NCBI GenBank assembly: GCA_019054805.1
Contig: JAHQIY010000004.1
Span: 5,394,001-5,458,000, forward strand
Reading direction: 5' to 3'
Length of the DNA stretch: 64,000 bases
From: Brachionus manjavacas
Taxonomy: Eukaryota > Rotifera > Eurotatoria > Ploima > Brachionidae
Every line of letters begins with the position of its first letter. The first letter of the stretch is position 1. Made by a program: the position numbers and the translations under genes. Below the pieces are notes generated by a model that ran no database searches, was not told the origin of the DNA, and saw only the letters and a program-made list of their open reading frames with translations. Shown piece after piece: positions 24,697-36,799 of the stretch.

Positions 24697-27600
24697 ATGA
24701 CTGTTTGGACTGATGTACAAATCATTTTAAATCTCTGTTGGTCAATTTGTATATCTAAAGAATTGGCAATCTTGTCTCTCCTTATTTATTTAATGTAAAT
24801 AATTCTAAAATTCTAGTTTCTATTCTGAATATTAAAATTAATTTTTTTATCTAAATTTTGGAAACTAGAATTTTTAGGAATTTTTTTTTAATTATTCCAT
24901 AAAAAGGACAATAATTTGGAAATACCAATACTTCAAGCTAAGGGGTATAAAAACACCAAGGTACACATTTATTTTCGGAAACTACTTTGATCTAAAAAAA
25001 AATAAGGTAAAATTGAATAAATTAGCTGAATATTTGGATTGATTATTTCATTAAGAATGAATCTGATGATGTTTACAAATGGACTCTTCAATTAGGAAAA
25101 ACATTTGGGTAGCACAAATTTTTGAATGATCTTAAAATAAATCTAGATAAAAATACTTAAGATACTTTGAAGGACACAGTCCAGTGCTGGTTACGAGTGA
25201 TTTGGACATTATAAGTGAAGTATTTATTCGACAATTTACTAATTTTTCAGCTAGAAAGGTTGTGACACAAATTTTAATTTTTATAAAATTTAATTTATTT
25301 AAATAATATATTTAAAATAAAAGAAAAATCCAATGGAGGGAGCAGATAGTAGAAATTTAAACCATTTGATGAGATCATCGAAATGTAATTATTTATTTGT
25401 TTATTTAGTTAATGGTTAATTTTTTTAAGGCATTTTTCGGTAAACTTTTTTTCAAGAATGAAAAATTAACTTTAAATTTTGGGAAAAAAATTTAAAATCA
25501 AAATTGAACAAATTTGAATTATTATTAATTAGAATTAATTTTAAGTATGGCGTATTTTATTTCATAAATATTATACGCCATACTTAATTTATTTTCACTT
25601 TTTCTTTTTAATCTCTTGACTAACTATTCACTCAATAAAAGTATCGATAGCTCATGTGAGAAAATTTTATTAATTTCTAGAGTAATTTAATTTTGAGAGC
25701 TTATATTAATATTTGTGTTTAGCAAAGTGTATTATATTTCCTTGACAGATTTAAAACTGTTTATTTTGAGCAAAATAAAATTTTTGTTCAATTTTCAATT
25801 TGCTCTTTTTGCTCAAAAATTTCAAATGCACAATTTAATTGCATTGCATTTTTGCAATCATTTTAAATTGAAATTTGAAAGCTTTAAAAGTTAAAAAACT
25901 GTGTTAATATGCAATGCAAATAAATTGCGCATTTGAAATTTTTGAGCCAAAAGAGCAAATTGAAAATTGAACAAAAATTTTACTTTGTCCAGTTTTGTCA
26001 ATTTTTGATTTTTTTAAACTTAAATTGGTTTATTTCTGGATGAAAATTTCAAACTAACTAAAATTTACATATAATTAAATTGAGACTTCTTGAATATGAT
26101 TTTATCAATCATTAAATAAATAAAACGAATCATATTATTCATAAAATCTTGATATCATATACGATAATCCGATCAAAAAATGTTATTCCTGGAATCTTTT
26201 TAATTACTCTTTTGATCAACTAGAAATTATCCCCTTCTGAATAGAAGATACAATTTTGGCTTATGATTTAAAATTAATTAAAATTAATTTTCACTGACAA
26301 AAAAATTAAATAAAAATATGATTGATGAATCTAGGGTTAAATAAAATTAAATAGCCCAATTTTACTTTGTATTTTAGGTCGATGGAAGCGAATGAGAACC
26401 GTAATGAACCCAACGTTTTCCAAGCAAAAATTAGAAAATGTAATTTTTATCACAAAATTCAGCTCAGTATTTTTTTTTTGATAAAAGATGGGTCCACTGC
26501 TAATTGAGTGTATTGACAGATTAATAAATAAAATAAAAGAAAGTCCAAAAAACGAATTGAGTATTACCAAGTAAGCTTTCTCTTAATGGATCAAATCGGT
26601 TTAGTTTTTAGAGTTTTAAAGAAATTGACTATGGACTCGCTTTGGAAATGTACATATGGTATCGACATGAATATTCAAAACAAACCAGATAATGAATATT
26701 TTGAGGCAAGCGAACAAGTTTTTTCTGATGCTTATAAATTCAAATTTCTTAGAAATTTGTCAAGTAACTCTATTGACATTTTTTTTCAAAATTCAAGTTT
26801 AGTATTTCTAGTTTTTTTTCCCGAGTTGGACCCGGTCTGGATTTTTATTTCAAATTTACAAATTGGAATTAAAAAATGGATCGGTTTTAGTAATTAATAT
26901 TTTTAAATTTTTAAACTTTTATGATTATTTTTTTGCTAAGAAAACGAGCCTAAAGCTTTAATTATTAATAAATTTGGCAAAACTTTAAAAGAAAGAATTT
27001 CAAATGGACAAGTAATTTTTAATCAGGTAGAAAAAACATCAAAAATAAAAATTTTATTTAAGAAAAATAAAAAAGATTATATGCAATTGTTAATTGATGC
27101 TCTAGATGATAATGAAAGATTGATTAAAAAGTTTGATCAATTGAATATTAATGAATTAGAAGATAAGCACTTGGAAAAAAAGCTAACTTCTGATGAAATA
27201 AAAGCGAATTTAAAAATGTTCATGCTGGCCGGATACGAATCGACTAGTTACGCACTGTCCTTTTGTTTTCATATGCTGGCAACTAAAAAAAACGAGCAAG
27301 AATTAATTTACAATGAAATAGAGGACTTTTTCATTGATGAATCTATTGTAAGTTTAGAGCAAAGATATCTCAAGCAATCCGGCACATTTATTTAATTAAG
27401 GTTCCTGATATTCAAAATGTCAACAAACTTCCTTATTTGGATATGTTTTGCAAAGAAATTTTGCGTATTTATCCGATTTCAAGAGTGTATAGAAAGAAAT
27501 AAATATATTTTATGCAAAAAATTATCTTTTTTATTAGAGCTAGACGATGTGTTAAAGAAACAATGGTCAAAGGAATAAACATGACACCTGGCTTGGTTAT

Positions 27601-28025
27601 CAGGATTGATCATCGCGCAATACACTTTGATCGCGAACTTTGGGGACCGGTAGATCCCAATGAATTCTTTCCATTAAGGTAATTTATCATTTTATAAACT
27701 GAGCAAATAAAGGATTGAAAACGGTTTAAAAGACATAAAGAAAAAAGAAATCCCTTGTGTTTTTTGGCATTTGGAATTGGACCGCGGATTTGTCTTGGTA
27801 TGTAACTATTTTTTGTTTATTTATTTTAATAATTGAGATTTAGGCATGAAATTTGCTCTGGCACAAATGAAATTAGCTTTGGTACAATGTTTGATTAAAT
27901 TTGAAATTGAAGCTACTAAAGAGACGCCACAAATATTAGAATTTACCGAAGGAATTTTACGAACAACCAAAAATGATTTTCCGATTCAATTTAAATCAAG
28001 AGTTAGATTTAATAGAGAATTTTAA
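24697..28025 (+). CDS. Cytochrome P450, CYP3-clan type
   Basis: A haem-thiolate monooxygenase, expected to be anchored in the ER. Thirteen exons were assembled by hand: 24697-24794, 24907-25006, 25056-25108, 25162-25258, 25324-25384, 26378-26439, 26488-26570, 26612-26889, 26941-27347, 27401-27486, 27538-27678, 27733-27797, 27844-28025. All are in phase and give about 570 residues. Motifs: a hydrophobic N-terminal anchor (LAILSLLIYLM); C-helix RWKRMR; KKLTMDSLWKC; I-helix AGYEST; K-helix KEILR (ExxR); and haem loop FGIGPRICLGM with the Cys ligand. Bases 27027-27062 can be read through or removed as a 36-nt intron without changing frame. The fifth intron (25385-26377) is about 1 kb and holds two inverted repeats. 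Poly(A) signal at 28063-28068. Family-level naming needs alignment. Confidence 0.9.
25541..25587. repeat. Perfect 15-bp hairpin in a P450 intron
   Basis: TTAAGTATGGCGTAT (25541-25555) and its exact reverse complement (25573-25587) flank a 17-bp AT loop. It lies inside P450 intron 5. It may be a minimal terminal-repeat remnant; the ends read TTAA. Confidence 0.7.
25771..25987. repeat. Foldback of about 80-bp arms in a P450 intron
   Basis: The arms 25771-25849 and 25909-25987 are reverse complements with few mismatches, sharing AATTTTCAATTTGCTCTTTT and GCATTGCAT. They are separated by about 60 bp. This is a second inverted structure in the same 1-kb P450 intron, and it is noncoding. Confidence 0.75.
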
Positions 28026-28069
28026 AAAAAGAAAGTCTTTATTTTTCAAGATAATATTTTCTAATAAAT

Positions 28070-29130
28070 TAAACGTTTAAATTTAAACTTTTTCATAAAA
28101 TAATTTTTTTTCTTTTAATTGAAATTAATTTTTTCCATAATTTTAAATTTAATAAAGTATATGATCTGAGAATCAAGTAAAAATAAAAAAAATTTTCTTA
28201 ATTGAGAAATAAATCCTAAGAGATTTAAATTCAAAGAGAACCAAAATATTATGCTGCTTATCATAATAGTAAATAAAATCTTTTTTTATTTTAATACGAT
28301 AATTTGCCTAATTAAAGTAAATGATGATAGTACAAAAGTAATTTAAAAAAAAAAGTCAATAATTTCTATAATTAGTTTGTTTAATGCAGAGACATGTATC
28401 AATTTTATTATTATTTTTATTATTATTTTTTAGTTTAAAGCCCCATAGGCAAAATGACAAAAAATTGCATTAAATTCGAGTTAAATTTAAAAAAAGAAAG
28501 AAAATTGCACTAGTGTTACTAAGTAAAAAAGTTTACTCACAATATTATCAAAAATTACGTATAATCCTAGCCAAGTGTTATGTATTCTTCTGCATTGCTT
28601 ATTTTTTCCGAAATTTCGCAGTATAATTATTAAAAGTGAAAATTAAATAAAAATTATGTCAGAAAATTGGAGAAAAATTTTAATGCAAATTTTAATTGAT
28701 CAGCAGAAAATTCTAATTTAGAGCAAATTTAAAAATGATAAAAAAATTAGATATGCAAATTCCTTTAATTTAGATAAGAACATACCTGAATAACTCCAAT
28801 AAAAACTGCTAGAGAAAAAGTTTTAATAAACGTTTGAAATTATTTTTCAAAATTATAAACTGAAAAACATGATTTTTGAATTTAAATAATCTCTTACTCT
28901 TTAAGGATGCATTTTTTAGCTCCTAGAATAATGTAATTTTTTTTCATTCTATTAAATTTCGATACTGAATTAAACAATAAAAGTTTTTGAAAATTTTGAT
29001 TAATTAATTAATTTTGATTTTGATATATTCAGAAATGAATCAAAATATTAAAAAAAAAAATATGGAAAAGACAAAAAACAAAGAATCATACATTAAAAAA
29101 AAAAACATAGAATTAAAATAATTCATTGTA
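28070..29130. other. Intergenic region, nothing recognised
   Basis: AT-rich DNA between the P450 3' end and the MULE relic. No gene, RNA or clear repeat was seen. Confidence 0.35.
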
Positions 29131-29204
29131 TTTGTTTAGAAAAAATAGAAATTGAAGCCTATTTTGAATATTTGTTCTTTTAAATTTTTTGAATTAAATA
29201 TGAA

Positions 29205-29945
29205 TCGTCTTACTTTAGAAAATAGTCGCATTGTTTCACCTTTTTTTAACTTAAGAAATAGACAAATAAATAGAAAAAATCTGTAAATATTAAATAACTT
29301 TTCATTAGAATTAAATCTTGCTCTTCCAGAATCAAAACAGAATTTATTAGGTGACTTTGTTACTTTTGATTTAAATTTTTTTAGCGCTAAAGAAATTGAA
29401 TCTCAATCTTCAAAAAATGATGATGTATTTTAACTCATTCAATAATTGCACAATGAAGTTTTTCAAGAAAATTCAACTTTTACATGGACCTCGGCTAAAA
29501 CACAAAAAGAAGGCTTTAGAGTTATTTCATGTGGATATTCTTATACAGTTTACAAGCCCTAGAATTAATTGAGAAAATTGAGCTAAAAGCATTAAGTACA
29601 AATGAGCCACCTAGATCAATAATGATAGAAAGTCAAAAAAGGGCTTAAAGTTTCAGCCATTGGTGCTATAAATAAACCAAACGCTTTAAGACAGATGATA
29701 AATAAGCTCGGAACTAAAATGTTTTCTTTCAAATAATTCAAAGCTAGCTCTTTGGCTGAAATATCAGATAGAGTTGAAAAAAACTTTTAGAGGTGAAGAA
29801 TTTTATTGGGATGATAGTGGTACCGATATAAAAAAAATCGGGTAGTCAAATTTACAACCAAATTTAGCTAACTCAATGAAAATTTGGATTGGTATGCAGA
29901 CGGAACTTTTGATATTTTCCCTTCACTTTTCAAACAAGTTTAATT
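29205..29945 (+). pseudogene. Decayed FLYWCH / MULE-type transposase relic
   Basis: Three-frame reading gives fragments in the order expected for a FLYWCH-plus-MULE protein: a region near 29481-29560 reading TKTQKEGFRVISCGYSYTVY; then PPRSIMIES near 29610; KVSAIGAINKP near 29645; RGEEFYWDDSGT near 29790; and WYADGTFDIFPSLFKQVYS near 29890-29950. The last matches the MULE transposase segment with the first catalytic Asp (ADGTF). Stops and frame changes separate the blocks, so it is not functional. The downstream catalytic region was not found. No terminal repeats were identified. Confidence 0.6.
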
Positions 29946-29959
29946 CTATGTTAATTGAT

Positions 29960-31440
29960 TTTCTATGTTTTATTTCTTCATTAATTGTTAAAGTTTTTTA
30001 GGTAAATAAATAATACACAATTTTCTATTCTATGCTTTAATACACAGCTATATGATCATTCTTTGAGACAAGAATCCCTTATAGCTCATTTATTAAAATT
30101 AAATTTCGTCTATGAATTATTAAAATAAAAGAAAAACTAAAAGAAAATTATAAAAGAAGAATTGAAATAAAGAAATAAAGTATTTTTTGATTTCTATTTA
30201 GAAACTTAAAATTAATTTATGTCGTACTTGTTTTATCTTGAATAACTTATATAAAGATCTTATAAATTTTTTCAAAGGTTTTTTAGATAAAATTTACCAT
30301 TAATAAGAGCAAAAATTGAACAAATATTTTTTTGTGAAATCTACTAATAACTATAATTCAGCTGGAAACCCATTTTTCCGCTTAGATTTTGATTTTAGTA
30401 TAAGATACACGAATAAGAGCTTTATATGCGAGTAACGAGGCGTTAACTTTATTTTTAAAAATAAACATTCTTCAGTTACTTTTTCTGCAAAGTTTATTTA
30501 TCTACAAGAAAAATAGTTGGATTTTTTTTGAAGAAGAAAATGAAAATGACTAAATTAAATAAAGAATTTAATTTATGTAACTATTTAAATAGGACATTTT
30601 TTCTTACAAGAAGGTTTGTGTTGATAAAACAAAGACTTTATAGTTTTTTTTTTTTAATTTTATATTTGTTTGTGTAAAAAACAAAATCAGTATAATCAAC
30701 AATTTTTTATAACTTCTTTATATAATTTAAAAATTTATTGAATTTTTACAAAATTAATGATTTTTAAAAATTTTAGACTGATTTAGATAAAATATGATAC
30801 ATTTTAAAGTATCATTTGATAAATTTGATTTACTTTAAAATTTAAAGACTCATAAAATTCCTAATTTTTTATGAACTCTAAAACTAATTTCAGAAATTAA
30901 AACTTAGCATAACTTTTGAACTTGAAGTTTAGAGTTGAAAAAAAACTCTAATTTTAAAAATGAAGATTAATGGGCAAATTAAATTTTTTGATCAAATTTA
31001 GATAATCTCAAAATTATTAAAATTATTAAAAAATGTTATTAATTAATATTTGATTTTAAATTTTAACACAGAAGCAAATTTTCAAAGTAAACAATCAACA
31101 TCTTCAAATTTCTGTAAAAAATTTATGCATGCACAAGCCTTGGAAAGGGTTTAACATGGTATGGTTCACATGAAATTATGCATCGGAATTTAATTTTTTT
31201 ATAAATTTTTAGAATCTTTTAGGATAAGAATAAATTTTTGCAGGGTTCTTCTATTTTAAAAGATAAAATGCGTCAAAGAATTCCAAAAAAAAATAGATAA
31301 ATTTAGATTTATGATTTTAAAAAAATTCCGATAATTTTTAAACTTAAAATTTTAATTGAAAAAAAAACAAAATTTTATTCTGAAAATAAAATGGAATTTC
31401 AAGAATTTTTCAATCTTAAGAAAAGGCTTAAAAAACTTTA
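29960..31440. other. Intergenic region, nothing recognised
   Basis: AT-rich DNA between the MULE relic and the LINE fragment. Nothing supportable was seen. Confidence 0.35.
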
Positions 31441-31454
31441 TTCAAAAGGTCGGT

Positions 31455-31645
31455 TTTGCGCGTATAATAATTTCTATTCATCTTTTTTACTTTTTTGCTC
31501 CTTGTGTAGTATCGGTCCATAATTTTCTATTTCCATTCAAGGCGATCCTTTGCCTTTACCTTTGCTTCTTCCCATTTCGATGATCTATTTCGGGATTGTT
31601 GACCTTCAAATTATCGCTGATCGTCCCTTCGTCTCCCTTTTGGTA
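31455..31645 (-). pseudogene. LINE ORF2 C-terminal fragment
   Basis: On the minus strand this locally GC-richer patch reads, with two in-frame stops, as GRRRDDQR, then SSKWEEAKVKAKDRLEWK, then KIMDRYYTRSKK. The pattern (RRRDD, W near an AKDR motif, then Y/T and basic residues) is that of the extreme C terminus of some non-LTR retrotransposon ORF2 proteins. Nothing upstream of it was recognised, which fits a 5'-truncated, decayed copy. Confidence 0.4.
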
Positions 31646-31659
31646 TCCATTGAAGAAAT

Positions 31660-32640
31660 CTATTAATCATTTGGAAATGGAAAAAAAATTTTTACTCTAT
31701 TCTGATTTCAAAATGTTTTAACTGAAAAAAATAAGATAAATAAGAAGATTTATCTTATCATTTGCCAAAAACTGTTTATTTTTGCTTAATTTTTTCTCAT
31801 TTGGATTTATTGCATCAAAAAGTGACGATAATTTTTTATCAAAATTGATACAATTCAATTATAATAAGAGTTGACGATTTTGTCTAAATTATTTATTTTA
31901 AATTAGGCATACAGCAAAAATTCTAATCAAATTTCAAAAGCAAAAAAAGTTTCAAATTATTATGAAAATTAATTAAAAAAATTTAACAAAATGCTTTTTA
32001 TGAATTAAAATAGGATTTTGTTTCATAGCTTCCATGTAAATGTGTGAAGTTTTCCGATGAAATTATTTTATTTTTGTTATTTAAATTTACCTGTAATTAA
32101 AATCACTTACTGATATAAGTGTCTTCAATCAAAGCCTAGTTCAATCAATACTTTTGGAATAAATTCTCATTTCAGATTTAATTTGTATGCATTAAAAAAT
32201 TATGCTAATAATATTTTTTCGATATAAATTATAATGAATTGTTTGGAATTCTTTTAAAAAATTAACAAGTTTAAAAAAAAATTTAAGCTAGAATTTTTAT
32301 TTAGAGCAGAAACGAAACAAGTTTTCGAACAAAAAAAACTTATCTAAAACTATTCGACTCTCGTAGATTTGGTCACATTTTTTTCTATTGACGCATTTAA
32401 TTCAGAGAATAAATAGTTGTTTTTTTCAAAATTTTAAAATGATTTTTTTTCCAAATTAATTTGAAATTTGCAACAACAACACAGAAGAAATCGGCTATCA
32501 AAATGCTCAAAATCAATATTAAACAATCTTTTTTAAATAGTACTATAAACAAGAGCCTATCGTTTTCAATTTGATAAACAATTTTATCAGTGATACAAAA
32601 TTTACATTAAACTTTTTAAGTTGTCACAGCAAACGAATCA
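31660..32640. other. Upstream region of the CNNM gene
   Basis: AT-rich; no gene. It presumably includes the promoter and 5' UTR of the CNNM gene. No distinct promoter motif was identified. Confidence 0.35.
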
Positions 32641-32649
32641 ATTAAAAAA

Positions 32650-35600
32650 ATGATAAAATTTTTTCTAATCACAACATTTTTGTCTATTTGTTTTACAGAC
32701 AACATCAATTCGCTTCAACCGGTTCATTCAAACTCGACAGACACAAATTTTGTAAAAAGCACATTCGACATACTTTACATTGTACCAGAAAAGTCAGACA
32801 GTGTCCTTAGTCTAAATCAGAAGCACACAATTGGGGGCGGATATGACCAGGGCTGGATATTGCCGCAAGGCGAACTAATCACACTAAATCTGTACATGTA
32901 TTACGATGGAATCGATGAGTCAAAAGTGATGCAATTTTTTTATGAAAATTTGGAGGCAAATTCCAATCAAGCCAGTCCAAGTCTTTACTTATTCTTTACC
33001 AGTGAGCTCAACTGTGACGATTACATGAGTCGCAATTATTGGCAGCTAGAGATCGTGGAACGCGTTGGCATGAACACCTATCGAGCTCAGCTGAAGAACA
33101 TTCGATTACCCTACTCAAGCAAGCCTCTACACATTTGCTTACAGCAATTCGACTCAGATGAAGACATCCATGACCAATTAAGATTCTATTCTCATCAAGG
33201 AAATGACTATTGGACATCGATTGTCACAACAAAAAACTTCATACCATCATGGGCCCGAGTTATTTTATTCATAGTGCTTCTTTGTCTATCTGGTTTGTTT
33301 AGTGGTTTGAATTTGGGTTTGATGTCTCTAGATCTGGGAGAATTGGACATTCTGAAGCGCATTGGTACGCCCAGTGAAAAGTCCTATGCGTCCAAAATTT
33401 ATCCTTTGCGCAAAAGGGGAAATTTTCTGCTGTGTTCCATTTTATTAGGAAATGTGCTAGTTAATGCGGTGTCCACTTTGATTTTGGGGGATTTGCTTTC
33501 TGGTGTTTATGCAGCGTTTGGTTCGACCATATTGATTGTGATATTTGGTGAAATTATTCCTCAGAGTGCATGCTCGAGACACGGCTTGGCTGTTGGCGCT
33601 TACACTCGCTATTTAATGTACTTATTCATGGCACTTACATCGCCACTTTCTTTTCCGCTGAGCATTGTACTGGATAAGGTGCTTGGCCAAGAGGTAACTG
33701 CTGCGTACAGCAGAGATAAGCTGCGCGAGGTCATGAATGTGGTGGAAGGTTTGGACGATAAAGAAAAGAAGATCATCAGTGGTGCTCTCAATTTTAATAA
33801 CAAAAAAATTCGTGATGTCATGACCAAATTGGATGAGGTGTTCATGCTGGATGTTAAATCATGTTTGAACTTTGAGACTATTGCCAAAATAGCCCAAGAG
33901 GGTTTTTCGAGAATTCCGGTTTACGAGGACACCCGAGACAACATAGTTGGTCTTTTGCATGTCAAAGACTTCACACTTCTAGACCCTGATGACAACATGC
34001 CTGTCAAAGCTTTATTAAAATTTTATAATCACGTAATAATACCTTGTGATGCAGAGGAAACAATTGACGAAAGATTTGAAGAATTCAAAAAAGGTGAAAC
34101 GCATTTGGCGTTTGTTTACGATGTTGTCTCTCAGCCAGACAAAGATCCTATGGAAATATGCATTGGAATTGTTACACTCGAGGATATCATCGAGGAATTG
34201 GTTCAGATGGAAATTTATGATGAGTTTGATGACAATAAAGAAAGTAAGCATTCAAATTTTTTTATTTATCTGCTGAAAAATGGAAAAATCCAACTTAAAA
34301 GCAGATTTCACCAAACTCAAAATTTAATTTGTTATTTCAATATGTATTAAAATTTCGATAGTGATTTTCTTTTTTTTCCTGAATATGTATATTTTATTTT
34401 TCCTTCTCATGAGTCTTTATCGAATGATCTGCTTTAGTTTACAGATTTTGATTTTTATGATTCAGTTGATAAACATTCTATATTAAAAAACTTAAATAAC
34501 TTTTTTTATTTTAATTTTAACTTTGAATTTACTTGAAAAAGTTCAAGTTTAATAGATTCAAAAAATTATTTTTAGAAGATTGATCTCTTACGAAAAATCT
34601 CTTGTTAAAAATAATAATTTAAATTTTAACAAATAATAGATTATCAAAATGGAATAAATTCTGTTAAAGTCTAATAGAACTTCCTTAAGATGGTATTCAT
34701 TTTAAGATGGCGAAATCACAGATGTTGTCAAATTCACACCGGTCATTCTAGTGCTAAACAAAATAAATGTTTATCTTAAAATTTTTACAATTTACTAGCC
34801 ATTAATTTAATACGAATAATTTTATTTGTTAACTTAAAAAATAACCAAAAATTTAACAAAACTGCTAATGGTTTTATTATAAAACAAAATTTAGCTTAAC
34901 ATTTAATGAAAGCATATTTTATTTTTAATGTCTTAATTGTTTGGTATTTTTCTTAGTTAACTAGTAGCAATGGAAGAAGTTCTTTTTTCTCTAGATTTAA
35001 AATAGAGCCAGGTGAAACAAATTTTTTACATTTTGTTTTTAAAAAAAAATTCATGAATGAAAATTTCAATTAAAAGTTAATAGAAAAGTTGAATTGAAAC
35101 GAACTTCTTTCTCCGAATTTTGATAACTATGTTTTGATATAAAAAATTTGGTGTATTTTTCCGTAATTCCCACTCAAATGAGTACCTCTTTAGCTCCTTT
35201 TTTTTAAATTGTAGTATCAATAGAGATACTTCATATCTTTAGTTTCAAAATATTTCATTTTTACGCCTTTATAAAAATTTTGGTTAGCAAAGGTCCTTAA
35301 GTTTCCAATAAACACATTGATTTTGTAAAACTTATTTTGAAGGAAATATAGCATAAAAGATATGGGAAAATATTTGTTGGAACAATTTGTTATGTCTCAA
35401 TGAGGTTAATTTTATGAATATTCTTATAGGTTTGAATGTCTTGACTTGAAATTTTTTTCAATTATTTCAATTAACATGATTTTCATGATTTTCAATTAAC
35501 ACTATTTCAGAGCTGTTTAAAAGTCCAAAATTAAAGTCCAAGTCTGAGTCCTGACTTTTTTTATATTTTTTTTCAAAAGTCCGATTCAAAGAATTTATTT

Positions 35601-36783
35601 TAAAAAAAAAAGTTTCACAAAAAGGTTTTTTTTTTTATTTTTTTTTTGTTCTTATCTTGAATTATTTTAAATAAAAAAAAATGCTTATGATCATTTGGTT
35701 TAAGTGGAACACGAAACACCAAAAAAAGCAGAAGATCAAAAAAGTTGTTCTGATGAAAATGAAAAATTACTAAAAGCAGACTCGGATAATGACACTAGAA
35801 GAGGTTTCAAAGATGACATTTTAGATGAAAGTGCGAGGCCCAAGTCCTTTGATATCAGTGAAAAAGAAAAAACGTTTAGACCAAAATATCAAAATCAGGT
35901 ATCCAAAGACTTGAGTTTTTTCATCCAACAACAAAATGATAGCACACACCGAACTCTCATTTCACCACAAATTCGCTTCGTTATGTTCCAATTTTTGTCC
36001 ACCACTGTCAAACCATTTACAGATGAATTTTTGACCAAAAATGTACTTGAACTGATCTTTAAAAAAGCTGTTTTTAAAGAATCACGCCGAACAGACCCAA
36101 AACTACCGCGTGAATATCTCTACAGATACGGAAAGTCATGCAACTATTTTGTCTTAATTCTCAGTGGTGAGGCAACTATTGAAGTAGGAAAAGAGAAGTT
36201 AGAGTTTTCCTCGGGACCTTTCGCATATTTCGGAGTAAATAGCTTATTATGTGGATATGAATCTGCCGAGCAAATGTTTCATGATGATCCGTCCTTTTCA
36301 AACTTGGCCAATTATGATTCAGAAGAAGCTGGCTTGTACATGAAAGCATTTCCAAAATCCTATATACCTGATTTTAGCTTAAGAGTTGACGAAAGATGCG
36401 TTTATTTAAAGATAGATAGAAATTTGTGGCGAAACGGAGTGATCAAGTCATGGCTTGAGAGAAACAGCAACCAGAAAAGCTTGAGCATTAGTGATCTACG
36501 ACCAAATGACAACAAACAGGAAGTTGCTTCTAATGGCAATAATGAAAGCTTGATCCGTTCTCTTTCACAATCCACTACTGAAAAACCACGAAGTTTTTCA
36601 ATTGCTTCTGAAATCTTGCAAAATAACTCAAGGCTTACCGAAAATTTGGAAATGCATGATAGAAAATCACTTAATAGAATTAAAGACAACAGTGCTGCTG
36701 AAACTTTAATGTCAAATTGCGAAACAGAACCGTTCATTTTGAAAAAAAACTCAACCACTTCTCTTAATCGGAGAAGAAAATAA
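32650..36783 (+). CDS. CNNM-family (ancient conserved domain) Mg2+ transporter
   Basis: Two exons, 32650-34243 and 35705-36783, join in phase (A plus TG) to an 890-residue protein, close to human CNNM2 in size. Order: a signal peptide (MIKFFLITTFLSICF); a lumenal or extracellular domain to about residue 200; a DUF21 membrane domain with the hallmarks SGLFSGLNLGLMSLD, LLGNVLVNAV and FGEIIPQSACSRHG; a CBS pair (about 385-530) with RIPVYEDTRDNIVGLLHVKDF split across positions and IGIVTLEDIIEELVQ; then, in exon 2, a cyclic-nucleotide-binding-like domain around YFVLILSGEATIEVG and YIPDFSLRV. A long Ser/Asn-rich tail follows. CNNM proteins act in Mg2+ efflux or homeostasis at the plasma membrane. 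The 1.46-kb intron carries a fragment of a hAT-like repeat. Confidence 0.95.
35508..35600 (+). repeat. Half copy of a hAT-like nonautonomous element
   Basis: From CAGAGCTGTTTAAAAGTCC at about 35508 the sequence follows the end of the element at 62377-63134, including repeated AAGTCCAAGTC-type motifs and a T-rich tract. The opposite end was not found, so this is a solo or truncated end. It lies in the CNNM intron. Confidence 0.6.
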
Positions 36784-36799
36784 ATGCCCATCTAAATAT

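Noticed and set aside
26337..26570. Minus-strand open frame across P450 exons
   Set aside because: It is antisense to two exons carrying RWKRMR and the following helix.
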